Shown in pieces: positions 8,215-15,559 of a stretch of DNA of 35,154 nt. Positions within the stretch are counted from its first letter, which is position 1, and each line of letters begins with the position of its first letter. The stretch is from Actinomycetes bacterium (GTDB taxonomy: Bacteria > Actinomycetota > Coriobacteriia > Anaerosomatales > Anaerosomataceae): NCBI GenBank assembly GCA_021373175.1, contig JAJFTE010000137.1, forward strand, positions 1-35,154, given 5' to 3'. The notes under the pieces are model-generated. The model searched no databases. It saw only the letters and a program-made list of their open reading frames with translations, and was not told the origin of the DNA. A program made the translations under genes and the position numbers.

Positions 8215-8868
8215 TCATACCCCCCGGGCACGCTCTGCGCGTGTGCGGTCGTCAGTCGTTCGCGCACACTGCGCCATGACCTCTCGCATCACGCGATACG
8301 GCTGCGTCCCCAGCATGAGACGCGAGCATGCAAACGCCGCCGGCGTCGTGCCCACGCCCAGGCTCAGCGCAAGCTGGGCAAAGGCACGCAGGCGCTCCTC
8401 GTACGTGTCGGCTTTCCACGCTGCGATCACTTCGGCATCCTGCAGCCCCTGCTGCAGCGCGATGCCGAGCAGGACCGTCCGGTCCCCGATGTCGCGACCT
8501 TCGCCGAAATACGCCGAGTAAATCGCCGCATGGACAGCGGCATGAACAGCCGCGCCGTGGTCGCGCGCCACCTCGGCCATCAAGATCGCCAGATGTGTTT
8601 TGGGCAGGTGGTCGGGCAGCACCATGGGCTCACCGGCTTCACGGGCCTGCCGTAGCAGCTGCGCCTCGACGTGCTCCGGATGGCTCAACCCGCTTCCGGA
8701 TGCTGAGACACCTTCCTCGGGCATGTCGGGCCGCAGCTCAAAAGGAATCGGCATGACAGGGACGCCGAACTCCGCACTCAGCTGCTCGTACCGGAACCGG
8801 TCGACGTAGCAGAACGGTCAAGCGTAGTCGAAGAAGAGCAGTACCGGCTGTACCGGCACGCCGCTCAC
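8215..8868 (-). CDS. DsbA/FrnE-like thioredoxin-fold oxidoreductase with in-frame TGA (probable selenocysteine)
   Basis: Probable thiol/selenol oxidoreductase of 217 residues, with no signal peptide and so likely cytosolic. From GTG 8868 the frame reads LLFFDYA, then TGA at 8820-8818 (codon 17), then PFCYVDRF, and runs open to a TGA stop at 8217. FrnE/DsbA relatives have C-P-F-C or C-P-Y-C at exactly this place, so reading TGA as selenocysteine gives U-P-F-C. Downstream family features are intact: PFELRPDMPEEG at residues 42-53 and a late GTTP segment carrying the probable cis-Pro. The GTG overlaps the amrS stop as GTGA. An annotation starting at ATG 8754 would lose the active site. A point nonsense mutation is the alternative, but the intact frame and the adjacent hairpin argue against it. 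Confidence 0.82.
8782..8812 (-). promoter_or_regulatory. Candidate bacterial SECIS hairpin
   Basis: Starting five bases after the in-frame TGA, the minus strand can fold as CTGCT with AGCAG (5 bp), CGT with ACG (3 bp) and ACCG with CGGT (4 bp), separated by a one-base and a two-base bulge on the 5' side. The apical loop is GTTC. The loop lies about 20 bases after the TGA and begins with G. Both features agree with known bacterial selenocysteine insertion elements such as that of fdhF. The element lies inside the coding sequence, as bacterial SECIS elements do. The fold was drawn by eye, without energy calculation. Confidence 0.6.
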
Positions 8869-9872
8869 AGCCCCAACCCGAGCGGCTGGCCGCAGCTGCC
8901 ACAGCTGCCGCCATCGAGGTTGGTCGTGACCACCAGGTAGCCGTCGCGCTCGATCACGGTCCGGCCACACGCCGGGCAGCGTGTGTCTTCGGTGCCCGAA
9001 TCGTTCACATTGCCGAGGAAGACGAAGTGCAGCCCTTCCTCGGCACCGATCTCGACCGCACGCTTAAGCGTCCCGATCGGGGTGGGTGGCAGGTGCGCGA
9101 GCTCGACGTACGGGAAGAAACGCGTGATGTGCCAGGGCGTGTCCGGACCCAGGTCTCGCGCGATCCACGCCGCGATCCCGCGAATCGTCTCCTCGTCGTC
9201 GTTGATCGTGGGGATGACGTTTGTGACGACCTCCACGTGCATCTGCCAGGTCTTCTTCGCCCGCACCGCCATATCCAGCACGGGCTGGACCGAGCGGACC
9301 TTGCACAGGGTGCGGTACGTGCGGTCGTTAAAGCCCTTTACGTCGACGCGCCAGACGTCGATGACCTCCCCGAGCGTGTCAAGGCCCGCCTGCGTGATGT
9401 AGCCGTTCGTGACCATCACCGTGTATAGACCCGCGTCCTTCGCCGCACGCGCGGTATCCAAAACGTACTCGACCCAGATGACCGGCTCATTGTAGGTGAA
9501 TGCCACGCCCTCGCAGCCGTACTGGCGCGCCATGCGCACCGCGTCGACGGGAGAAAGCGGCGTCAGCCCGCCCTCCTCGGGCGCAGCGCGGCTGATCTGC
9601 CAGTTCTGGCAGTGTGAGCAGCGCATAGTGCACCCGACGCTGCCAAGCGAGAACGCCTTTGTGCCCGGCCGGAAATGGAACACCGGCTTCTTTTCGATCG
9701 GATCCACGCAAACCGACGAGACCATCCCGTACGTGAGGGCGATGAGGCGGCCGTGACGGTTCTCCCGAACGCCGCAGACCCCCGTCTTACCGGCAGCGAT
9801 ATGGCAGTCGTGCGGACAGAGCAGGCAATGCACCCGCTCGCCTTCGGCTTCCCAGAGCAGCGCCTCGTGCAT
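8865..9872 (-). CDS. amrS: AmmeMemoRadiSam-system radical SAM enzyme
   Basis: Radical S-adenosylmethionine protein of 335 residues. The cluster-binding C-x3-C-x2-C is at Cys81, Cys85 and Cys88 (GCTMRCSHCQNWQ). The N-terminus carries a further Cys set (C16, C19, C23, C33) typical of this PflA-related family, and the C-terminus adds a zinc-ribbon-like pair of CxxC motifs (CPACG and CGSCG) near residues 303-330. The family is defined by co-occurrence with AMMECR1 and Memo domain proteins, neither of which is in the window; its reaction is not established. ATG 9872 has GGGAGGAG just upstream. The stop overlaps the start of the selenoprotein-like gene, so the two products are probably made together. 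Confidence 0.9.
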   Translation of the reverse strand: MHEALLWEAEGERVHCLLCPHDCHIAAGKTGVCGVRENRHGRLIALTYGMVSSVCVDPIEKKPVFHFRPGTKAFSLGSVGCTMRCSHCQNWQISRAAPEEGGLTPLSPVDAVRMARQYGCEGVAFTYNEPVIWVEYVLDTARAAKDAGLYTVMVTNGYITQAGLDTLGEVIDVWRVDVKGFNDRTYRTLCKVRSVQPVLDMAVRAKKTWQMHVEVVTNVIPTINDDEETIRGIAAWIARDLGPDTPWHITRFFPYVELAHLPPTPIGTLKRAVEIGAEEGLHFVFLGNVNDSGTEDTRCPACGRTVIERDGYLVVTTNLDGGSCGSCGQPLGLGL

Positions 9873-9881
9873 GGCTCCTCC

Positions 9882-11705
9882 CTAACCGGGAGCCAGCCGC
9901 ACCTGGTCCCTCCCGGCGTCCATGGCCTCCTGCAGAGCGGCTGCCGCCGCCTCCAACAGATTCATCGGGTCCGACAAGGTGTCGACTGCGGTTGCCACAC
10001 CTGCCGAGACGCTCAAAGGCCCACCGTCTGTATACCCCTCGGCGTGCGCGAAATCCGCCTCCCGGATCGCGGAGCGCAGCTTCTCGGCAACGGCGAAGGC
10101 AGCGGTCTTCCCCACGCCGGGCAGGAGCACCGCGAACTGATCGGCGACGAACCGCGCCGCCATGTCCGTCGATCGGAGTTCGGACGAGAGCAGTCCGCCA
10201 ACGGAGACCAGCACGCGATCACCGGCGGCCTCGCCAAGCGCATCGTTCAGCGCGCCGAATGCGTCGATATCGATAAGCGCGAGCGAAAGCGGCGCCTTGT
10301 AGCGCCGGTGGCGCGCCACCTCCAGCCCGAGCCGTTCCGCGAACGCCCGGCGGTTCCACAGCCCGGTGAGCGCATCGAGCGTCCGCGTCGCTTCGAGCGT
10401 CTCCTCGGCAGCGTCAAGCCGCTTTCGCTGGAGCGGAAAACACATCGCCCAGGACGAATCGCCGCCAAGGATCGCCGTGGCATGCTCGACACAGGTGTGG
10501 TAGCCGCACGCGCCGCAATCGAGAACGCTCGCGCGCGACGTGAACCCGCCCTCGGCAAGCGCATCGTCGACGTGCGCATCGCTGGGACGCGGAATACGAA
10601 CCGGATCCGCCGCGAACGAACGCACCAGGTCGACCGAGGGCAGGACCCCGAGGAGGGATCGCGTGCTCACACGCGTCGTGCCCGGCATCTCCCGGGCGGC
10701 CGACTCGATCGTGCGTTTCGCGAACAGCGAAAGCCCGGGGCTGACAGCCGGGCCGTCGATGCAGCCTTCGCAGTTGAGCATGTCGACGATCGCCGGCGCG
10801 GTCTCTCCCGAACTCATCGCCGCGAGGAGCCGGTCCAGCGCTTTGATGCCTCTTACGACGTGCACCTGCTGGTTCGTCATGTCGCGCGAGACGAGCGTCT
10901 GCCGGGGAAACCCGTCCGTGAGCGAGATTTCCTTGAAGACGACGGGCCGGCGCGAGCTCGGCTCGGCTGCCCGAGCACGCGCGGGGCGGTGCTCGGCCTG
11001 AACGATGAGCGTCCTGAGCTCGGTGAAGTCAATGGCCGCGTCAACGGCGCCACCGAACTCGGGATCGTACACCTCGTCTTTGCGCGCGTAGCACGGACTC
11101 GCATAAACGATCGCAACGTCGTCCGGATACAGCGAGCGGATGAGACGGGCTTGCGCGACGTACGGCGGTACGATCGGCGCCAGAGCGGGCGTGAGCGCCG
11201 GATAGTACTTCCGCACGAAATCCACGACCACCGGACAGGTCGAGCGCATGACGAAGAGCGCGTCCTCACGGGCGTGCAGCCGTTCGTACTCCTGCGCAAC
11301 CATCTCTTCGCCCAGAAGCGTGCTCTCCACCGAATAGAAGCCGAGCACCGAAAGCGCACGCTCGATCTGCGGCACGGTCATCGGATGGAGGGCCGAGATG
11401 AACTCAGTCGCGAGCAACGCCACCGCGCGACGCCCGCTCCTCAACAACTCGAGCACGATCGGCGTGTCATCCCTCACCACATGACCGTGAGCACCGCACT
11501 CGTTGACGCACAGGCCGCACGACACGCACTTCTCTTGAATGACTTCCGAGTGGCCCTCCACGACCCGGATGGCCTTCACCGGGCAAAGACGTACGCAGCC
11601 CCAACATTCACGGCACGCATCCTTGCGGTGCGAGATGAGCGGCTCTCGAAGCATGCCCTGCATCGCTCCCGCGCCGCTGGGTCCAGGTTCGTGAACAGTC
11701 TCCAT
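9882..11705 (-). CDS. [FeFe]-hydrogenase-like sensor fused to a degenerate GGDEF domain
   Basis: Fusion protein of 607 residues. Residues 31-75 hold two ferredoxin-type 4Fe-4S motifs (CRECWGCVRLCP and CVSCGLCVNEC). Residues about 85-370 are an Fe-hydrogenase large-subunit domain: the three H-cluster regions appear as STCP (Cys157), SPCYARKDE (Cys205) and LNCEGCIDG (Cys312/Cys315). Residues 397-422 match a C-x2-C-x4-C-x16-C iron-sulfur domain. Residues 443-600 are GGDEF-like, but the signature reads VADQF at 520-524, so cyclase activity is unlikely. The first hydrogenase motif has Thr where catalytic enzymes have the proton-transfer Cys, and the last has CxxC instead of CxxxC. This favours sensing over H2 turnover. 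METV at 11705 is chosen because upstream frame lies within queT. Confidence 0.85.
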   Translation of the reverse strand: METVHEPGPSGAGAMQGMLREPLISHRKDACRECWGCVRLCPVKAIRVVEGHSEVIQEKCVSCGLCVNECGAHGHVVRDDTPIVLELLRSGRRAVALLATEFISALHPMTVPQIERALSVLGFYSVESTLLGEEMVAQEYERLHAREDALFVMRSTCPVVVDFVRKYYPALTPALAPIVPPYVAQARLIRSLYPDDVAIVYASPCYARKDEVYDPEFGGAVDAAIDFTELRTLIVQAEHRPARARAAEPSSRRPVVFKEISLTDGFPRQTLVSRDMTNQQVHVVRGIKALDRLLAAMSSGETAPAIVDMLNCEGCIDGPAVSPGLSLFAKRTIESAAREMPGTTRVSTRSLLGVLPSVDLVRSFAADPVRIPRPSDAHVDDALAEGGFTSRASVLDCGACGYHTCVEHATAILGGDSSWAMCFPLQRKRLDAAEETLEATRTLDALTGLWNRRAFAERLGLEVARHRRYKAPLSLALIDIDAFGALNDALGEAAGDRVLVSVGGLLSSELRSTDMAARFVADQFAVLLPGVGKTAAFAVAEKLRSAIREADFAHAEGYTDGGPLSVSAGVATAVDTLSDPMNLLEAAAAALQEAMDAGRDQVRLAPG

Positions 11706-11715
11706 CAGCCCCCCG

Positions 11716-12276
11716 TTACTTCCGCGCCACGCCGAACATGTGCTCGAAACCCAGGCGGCGCAGTGCCGCCAGCACAAGCCCGCCGAGGAAGTAGACCGAC
11801 ACGACCTGGCCGGCGGCAACCGTCACCACACCGAAAGCGTACATCGTCGGCCACGAAGACGCGACATCCAAGCCGAAGAACGTGCGGTCGTAGAACCCGG
11901 TTGCGGCGAGCACGAACGGCAGGTATGCGGGCACGATCAGGGCGTTGGTCACGACCGGGCCGAGGAGCGCGACGCGAGTGCGACCGCGGAAGTGCCTCAT
12001 CCACATCGCCCCCAGCAGCGTGCCAAGTGAGCCGAACACGACATCCAGCAACGCTACGGGCCCGAACTGTGGCAACATCGCGGCGTTCGCGACCACCGAG
12101 CCCAGCGTGAGACCGGGGATGCCCGCCGGCGTAAGACACGCGACAACAGTCACCGCCTCGCTCAAACGAAGCTGCACCGGCCCAAAGCCGATCGGGCTTT
12201 GGATCATCAAGAACGTCAGGACCGCGTAGACCGCGGCGATGATGCCCGCCTGCGCCACGAATCGGGATCGGCTCAC
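11716..12276 (-). CDS. queT: QueT-family membrane transporter
   Basis: Membrane protein of 186 residues with about five hydrophobic helices, matching the QueT family of predicted queuosine-precursor transporters. The N-terminal helix AGIIAAVYAVLTFL and the segment GPVQLRLSEAVTVVACLTPA are characteristic. GTG 12276 overlaps the histidine kinase stop as GTGA and has AAGGAAG upstream. A longer frame to 12360 would run through kinase coding sequence and lacks family similarity. No preQ1 riboswitch can be placed, because the gene begins within an operon. Whether it actually carries a queuosine precursor, or another small substrate, is not visible from sequence. Confidence 0.82.
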   Translation of the reverse strand: MSRSRFVAQAGIIAAVYAVLTFLMIQSPIGFGPVQLRLSEAVTVVACLTPAGIPGLTLGSVVANAAMLPQFGPVALLDVVFGSLGTLLGAMWMRHFRGRTRVALLGPVVTNALIVPAYLPFVLAATGFYDRTFFGLDVASSWPTMYAFGVVTVAAGQVVSVYFLGGLVLAALRRLGFEHMFGVARK

Positions 12277-13790
12277 GTCACTTCCTTGGATTCCTTCACG
12301 CGATTTCGGGGCAGCGAGACCGTGAACGTCGTGCCCGAGGCGACCTTGCTGCGGACCCATATCATACCGCCGCCCGCGTCGATGATGCGTTTCGCGATGG
12401 GCAGACCAAGGCCGAATCCGCCGGTCTCTTTCGACCGGGATGCATCGCTCCTGTAGAACCGTTCGAAGATGCTCGGCAGATCCGCCTCGGGAATGCCCAC
12501 TCCGGTGTCGGTCACCTCTACCACGATACGATCGCGATGGCGGCGCGTCTTCACCTGGACACGACCGCCTGCGCCGGTGTATTTGCAGGCGTTATCGACA
12601 AGAATGCCCAGCGCCTCCTCGATGCGGTCGGGGTCGCCGTAAAGCCACAGAGGGTCCTCGTCCGGACCCACGAACTCGAGTTCCTTGCCGATATAGCGTG
12701 TTGCCGCCCCGGCTAGCACCTCACGACTGGCCGCGTTGATGTCGTATCGTACGCTGCGGAAATCGGGGACGCCTTCGCTGCGGATCATCGAGAGCAGATC
12801 GCTGCACAGGCGCGCCATGCGGCGCGACTCGCGGTCGATCGCGGCGATCGCCTCTTCACGCACTTCGGGATCCTCGGCACCCCACGCCCGCAGGATGTTC
12901 ACGTAGCCCCGGATGCCGGCGACAGGCGTGGAAAGCTCGTGCGAGACATCGGCCACGAATCGCGTCTGAGCCTCCGCGCGCCGGCTCAGACGATCGATCA
13001 GGCCGTTGAGCGAGCGCGCCAGTTCGGCGACCTCGTGCTCGCCGTCTTCGGGCAGCCGAACGTCGAGCTGCCCGGCGTCGACGGATTCGGCGGCGGTCCG
13101 CAGGTTGTCGACGAGCAAAAGCACCCGGCCCATGATGAACTGCATCATGGCGATGGCTATGATCGCCGCAAACACACTGACGATAGACATCGGCCGCCGC
13201 GCCGAGTCAAGAATGCCCTCCTCGCGCGTTGGAAGGTAGATCACGTCCATCACGCCCACGGTGTTGTCGGGGAGATCAAGCGGAACATGGACGACGTGAA
13301 CGCCCAGGTCCGCTCGTGTGAACATGCCTGTCAGCAGGTCCCTGTCAGCCGGGCTCGTTTGGAGCGGCTGACGGTTCGCAAGCGCCCGCATGCGCCCGTT
13401 GGGGTCGTTCACAATGCCGCGATCGTCACTGAACCAAACGAGTTGCAGCGGCTGAGCGGATGATTCCTTGACGTAGAGCGCGAAGGCCCCATCCTCGCCA
13501 CCGGCCACCGTGAACAGGTCGGGCACTGAGCGCATGAGAAGACGCAGCGCTTCTTGTTCGCGCTCCTGCCCGACAAGTCCTTCGGAAGCCGCCGTCAATT
13601 TGGCCGAAGTCGTCGCCTTAGCGATTCCCTCGGATGCAAGACGGGCCAGACGCCAGGTAGTGCTCTGCGCCGACTCAGCCATCCCATCGGCGATGAAGAA
13701 GTACGTCGCCAGCGTCACGCTTCCGACCATAAGCAGCGCGAAAACGATCGCCAGGTACAGCACGCGCGCCCGTATCGAAAGAGGGCGCAA
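12273..13790 (-). CDS. HAMP-containing sensor histidine kinase
   Basis: Classical membrane sensor kinase of 505 residues. Transmembrane helix 1 spans about 11-33. An extracytoplasmic sensor region of about 165 residues follows, then helix 2 at about 203-224, HAMP (225-275), a HisKA dimer domain with phospho-acceptor His284 in DVSHELSTP, and HATPase_c with VDNACKYT, VTDTGVGIP and GGFGLGLPI. The sensor part shows no recognised ligand fold. The start is TTG at 13790, directly after the TAG of the regulator gene, with AGGGG upstream. Its stop overlaps the queT start. Signals and targets are unknown. Confidence 0.92.
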   Translation of the reverse strand: MRPLSIRARVLYLAIVFALLMVGSVTLATYFFIADGMAESAQSTTWRLARLASEGIAKATTSAKLTAASEGLVGQEREQEALRLLMRSVPDLFTVAGGEDGAFALYVKESSAQPLQLVWFSDDRGIVNDPNGRMRALANRQPLQTSPADRDLLTGMFTRADLGVHVVHVPLDLPDNTVGVMDVIYLPTREEGILDSARRPMSIVSVFAAIIAIAMMQFIMGRVLLLVDNLRTAAESVDAGQLDVRLPEDGEHEVAELARSLNGLIDRLSRRAEAQTRFVADVSHELSTPVAGIRGYVNILRAWGAEDPEVREEAIAAIDRESRRMARLCSDLLSMIRSEGVPDFRSVRYDINAASREVLAGAATRYIGKELEFVGPDEDPLWLYGDPDRIEEALGILVDNACKYTGAGGRVQVKTRRHRDRIVVEVTDTGVGIPEADLPSIFERFYRSDASRSKETGGFGLGLPIAKRIIDAGGGMIWVRSKVASGTTFTVSLPRNRVKESKEVT

Positions 13791-14474
13791 CTAGCCCCTC
13801 GCAAAGAAGTAGCCGACTCCTCGGATCGTCTGAATGACTTTGTTCTCCTTGTCCCCGATCTTGGTGCGCAGGTGGCACACGAAGACCTCGATGACGTTGC
13901 TGTCCGTCGCGTGATGCCCGCCCCAGACCGACGCCAAGATCTCGTCACGGGAAATCACCCGCCCTGCGTTCCCAACGAGGTAAGCGAGCAGGTCAAACTC
14001 CTTTGCTGTCAGATCCAGCGACGTGCCCCCGATCGACGCCTCACGCTTCTCGGGGTCAATCCGAACGCCAGAGGCCTCGTACGGCGTTTGAGTCCCCGCG
14101 GCGCGAGACCGCTTGAGCAAAGCGCGCACGCGTGAGAGCAGCTCGGGGATCTCGAAGGGCTTGCGGAGGTAGTCGTCGGCTCCAGCCTCGAAACCGGAAA
14201 CCACGTCGTGGGTCTCCGCACGCGCCGTCAGCATCAGGATCGGCACCATCGAGCCCTTCTTGCGAACGTGCCGGGCAACGTCCAGTCCATCGATACCCGG
14301 GAGCATCAGGTCGAGGATGATGAGCGAGACATCATTGCTCTCAAGCAGCTCAACGGCCGTGGGACCGTCTCCTGCCCGCAGGACTTCAAACCCGGCATGC
14401 TGAAGCTCGAGTTCAACGAATCGCGCAATCGTCACGTCATCCTCGACGATGAGCACGGTGCCTTCGGCCATATG
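13791..14474 (-). CDS. OmpR/PhoB-family response regulator
   Basis: Response regulator of 227 residues. The receiver domain (1-118) has the acidic pair VEDD near residue 10, phospho-acceptor Asp54 in ILDLMLPG, and a conserved Lys in LRKPFEIPEL. The winged-helix domain (about 130-225) includes LTAKEFDLLAYLV and the late VRGVGYFF motif. ATG 14474 gives the standard opening and has GGGAGGA six bases upstream; the frame open to 14609 has no family support. It directly precedes the kinase gene (stop TAG followed at once by TTG) and lies 50 bases after asd. Regulated genes are not evident. Confidence 0.93.
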   Translation of the reverse strand, partial: HMAEGTVLIVEDDVTIARFVELELQHAGFEVLRAGDGPTAVELLESNDVSLIILDLMLPGIDGLDVARHVRKKGSMVPILMLTARAETHDVVSGFEAGADDYLRKPFEIPELLSRVRALLKRSRAAGTQTPYEASGVRIDPEKREASIGGTSLDLTAKEFDLLAYLVGNAGRVISRDEILASVWGGHHATDSNVIEVFVCHLRTKIGDKENKVIQTIRGVGYFFARG

Positions 14475-14524
14475 GTCCTCCCAATGCTGAATGTCGGGTC
14501 CGGCCGCACCCCTCTTCGCGTTCC

Positions 14525-15538
14525 TTAATAGTAGCGCTGCAGTAGCAGTTCGGCTATCTGAACCGCGTTCAACGCCGCGCCTTTGCGCAGTTGGTCCGCG
14601 ACACACCACAATTGAAGCCCGTTCGGGACGCTGCCGTCTGCACGCAGCCGCCCCACGAATACCTCGTCCGTGCCCTCAAGCAAGGCTGGCATGGGGTAGC
14701 TGCTCTCGGCAGGGTCATCGATAAGGGTCACACCGGAGGCCGCTCGCAGGGCGTCCCGCGCGGCATCCAGCGCAACCGGCGCCGAGAACTCCACCGCGAT
14801 CGATTCCGAGTGACAGCGCAATACCGGCACTCGAACGCACGTGGCAGCGACGCGGATCTCGGGGGCGTGCATGATCTTCTGCGTCTCAACGACCATCTTC
14901 CACTCCTCTTTCGTGGACCCGTCGCCGAGGAATACGTCGATGTGCGGAATGCAGTTGAACGCGATCCGGTGCGCGAAATGCCGGACATGCAGCTCTTGGC
15001 CGGCGAGGAACTCACGGCTCTGTGTGTAAAGCTCGTCCATCGCCGCCTGACCGGCCCCTGAAGCCGCTTGATACGTCGCAACGACCACGCGCGTGATTGG
15101 CGCGATATCGGCAAGCGGCTTGAGCGCGACGACCATCTGGATCGTTGAGCAGTTCGGGTTCGCCACCACGCCCGAATGCCACCCGACATCGCCGGGGTTG
15201 ACCTCGGGCACCACGAGCGGCACGTCGTCATCCATGCGGAACGCCGATGAGTTGTCGATCATCACGCATCCCGCGTTGGTGGCAGCGTCCCTGAATCGCC
15301 TGCTCACGTCCGCGCCGGCCGAGAAGAGCGCGATGTCAACGCCTTCGAAGCTCGATGACGTCATCTCCTCGACCACGAGCTCCCCGGCACCGAACGGCAC
15401 GCGTTTGCCTGCCGAGCGCGACGACGCCAGCGCGATCACGCGTGACGCTGGGAAGCTCCGCCCCGCGAGCACCTTGAGCATCTCCACGCCCACAGCCCCG
15501 GTCGCGCCTGCCACGGCCACCACGGGGTTCGACGGCAT
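14525..15538 (-). CDS. asd: Aspartate-semialdehyde dehydrogenase
   Basis: Cytosolic NADPH-dependent enzyme making aspartate semialdehyde from aspartyl phosphate, the second step towards lysine, threonine, methionine and diaminopimelate. The 337 residues contain GATGAVG at 11-17 for NADP binding, the catalytic Cys130 in NPNCST, the SGAGQAAMDE segment, and a His-containing HIDVF segment. Length is normal for the family. ATG 15538 is preceded by GGAGGAA; an upstream ATG at 15556 would add six residues. The gene follows lysC after 21 bases, the usual pathway pairing, and is probably co-transcribed with it. Confidence 0.96.
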   Translation of the reverse strand: MPSNPVVAVAGATGAVGVEMLKVLAGRSFPASRVIALASSRSAGKRVPFGAGELVVEEMTSSSFEGVDIALFSAGADVSRRFRDAATNAGCVMIDNSSAFRMDDDVPLVVPEVNPGDVGWHSGVVANPNCSTIQMVVALKPLADIAPITRVVVATYQAASGAGQAAMDELYTQSREFLAGQELHVRHFAHRIAFNCIPHIDVFLGDGSTKEEWKMVVETQKIMHAPEIRVAATCVRVPVLRCHSESIAVEFSAPVALDAARDALRAASGVTLIDDPAESSYPMPALLEGTDEVFVGRLRADGSVPNGLQLWCVADQLRKGAALNAVQIAELLLQRYY

Positions 15539-15559
15539 CGCTTTCCTCCACGCCATGGC

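Noticed and set aside
8215-8754. DsbA-like gene starting at the internal ATG 8754
   Set aside because: This start lacks a ribosome site and removes the active-site region. The in-frame upstream extension through TGA matches the family exactly and begins at a coupled GTG.
8818-8820. TGA as a simple nonsense mutation making a pseudogene
   Set aside because: The position is the catalytic Cys codon, the rest of the frame is intact and a SECIS-like hairpin follows. It remains possible until Sec genes are shown in the genome.
10134-10152. Active diguanylate cyclase in the hydrogenase-like fusion
   Set aside because: The GGDEF signature is VADQF and the usual F-K in the metal-binding region is F-G, so catalysis is unlikely.
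11706-11819. N-terminal extension of the hydrogenase-like protein to 11819
   Set aside because: The extra 38 residues lie in queT coding sequence and are not family-like; METV at 11705 has a purine-rich ribosome site.
9675-12110. An 811-codon open frame on the plus strand
   Set aside because: It is antisense to the hydrogenase-like, queT and amrS genes, is very rich in Arg/His/Asp, and shows no domain. High-GC codon use creates such long shadow frames.
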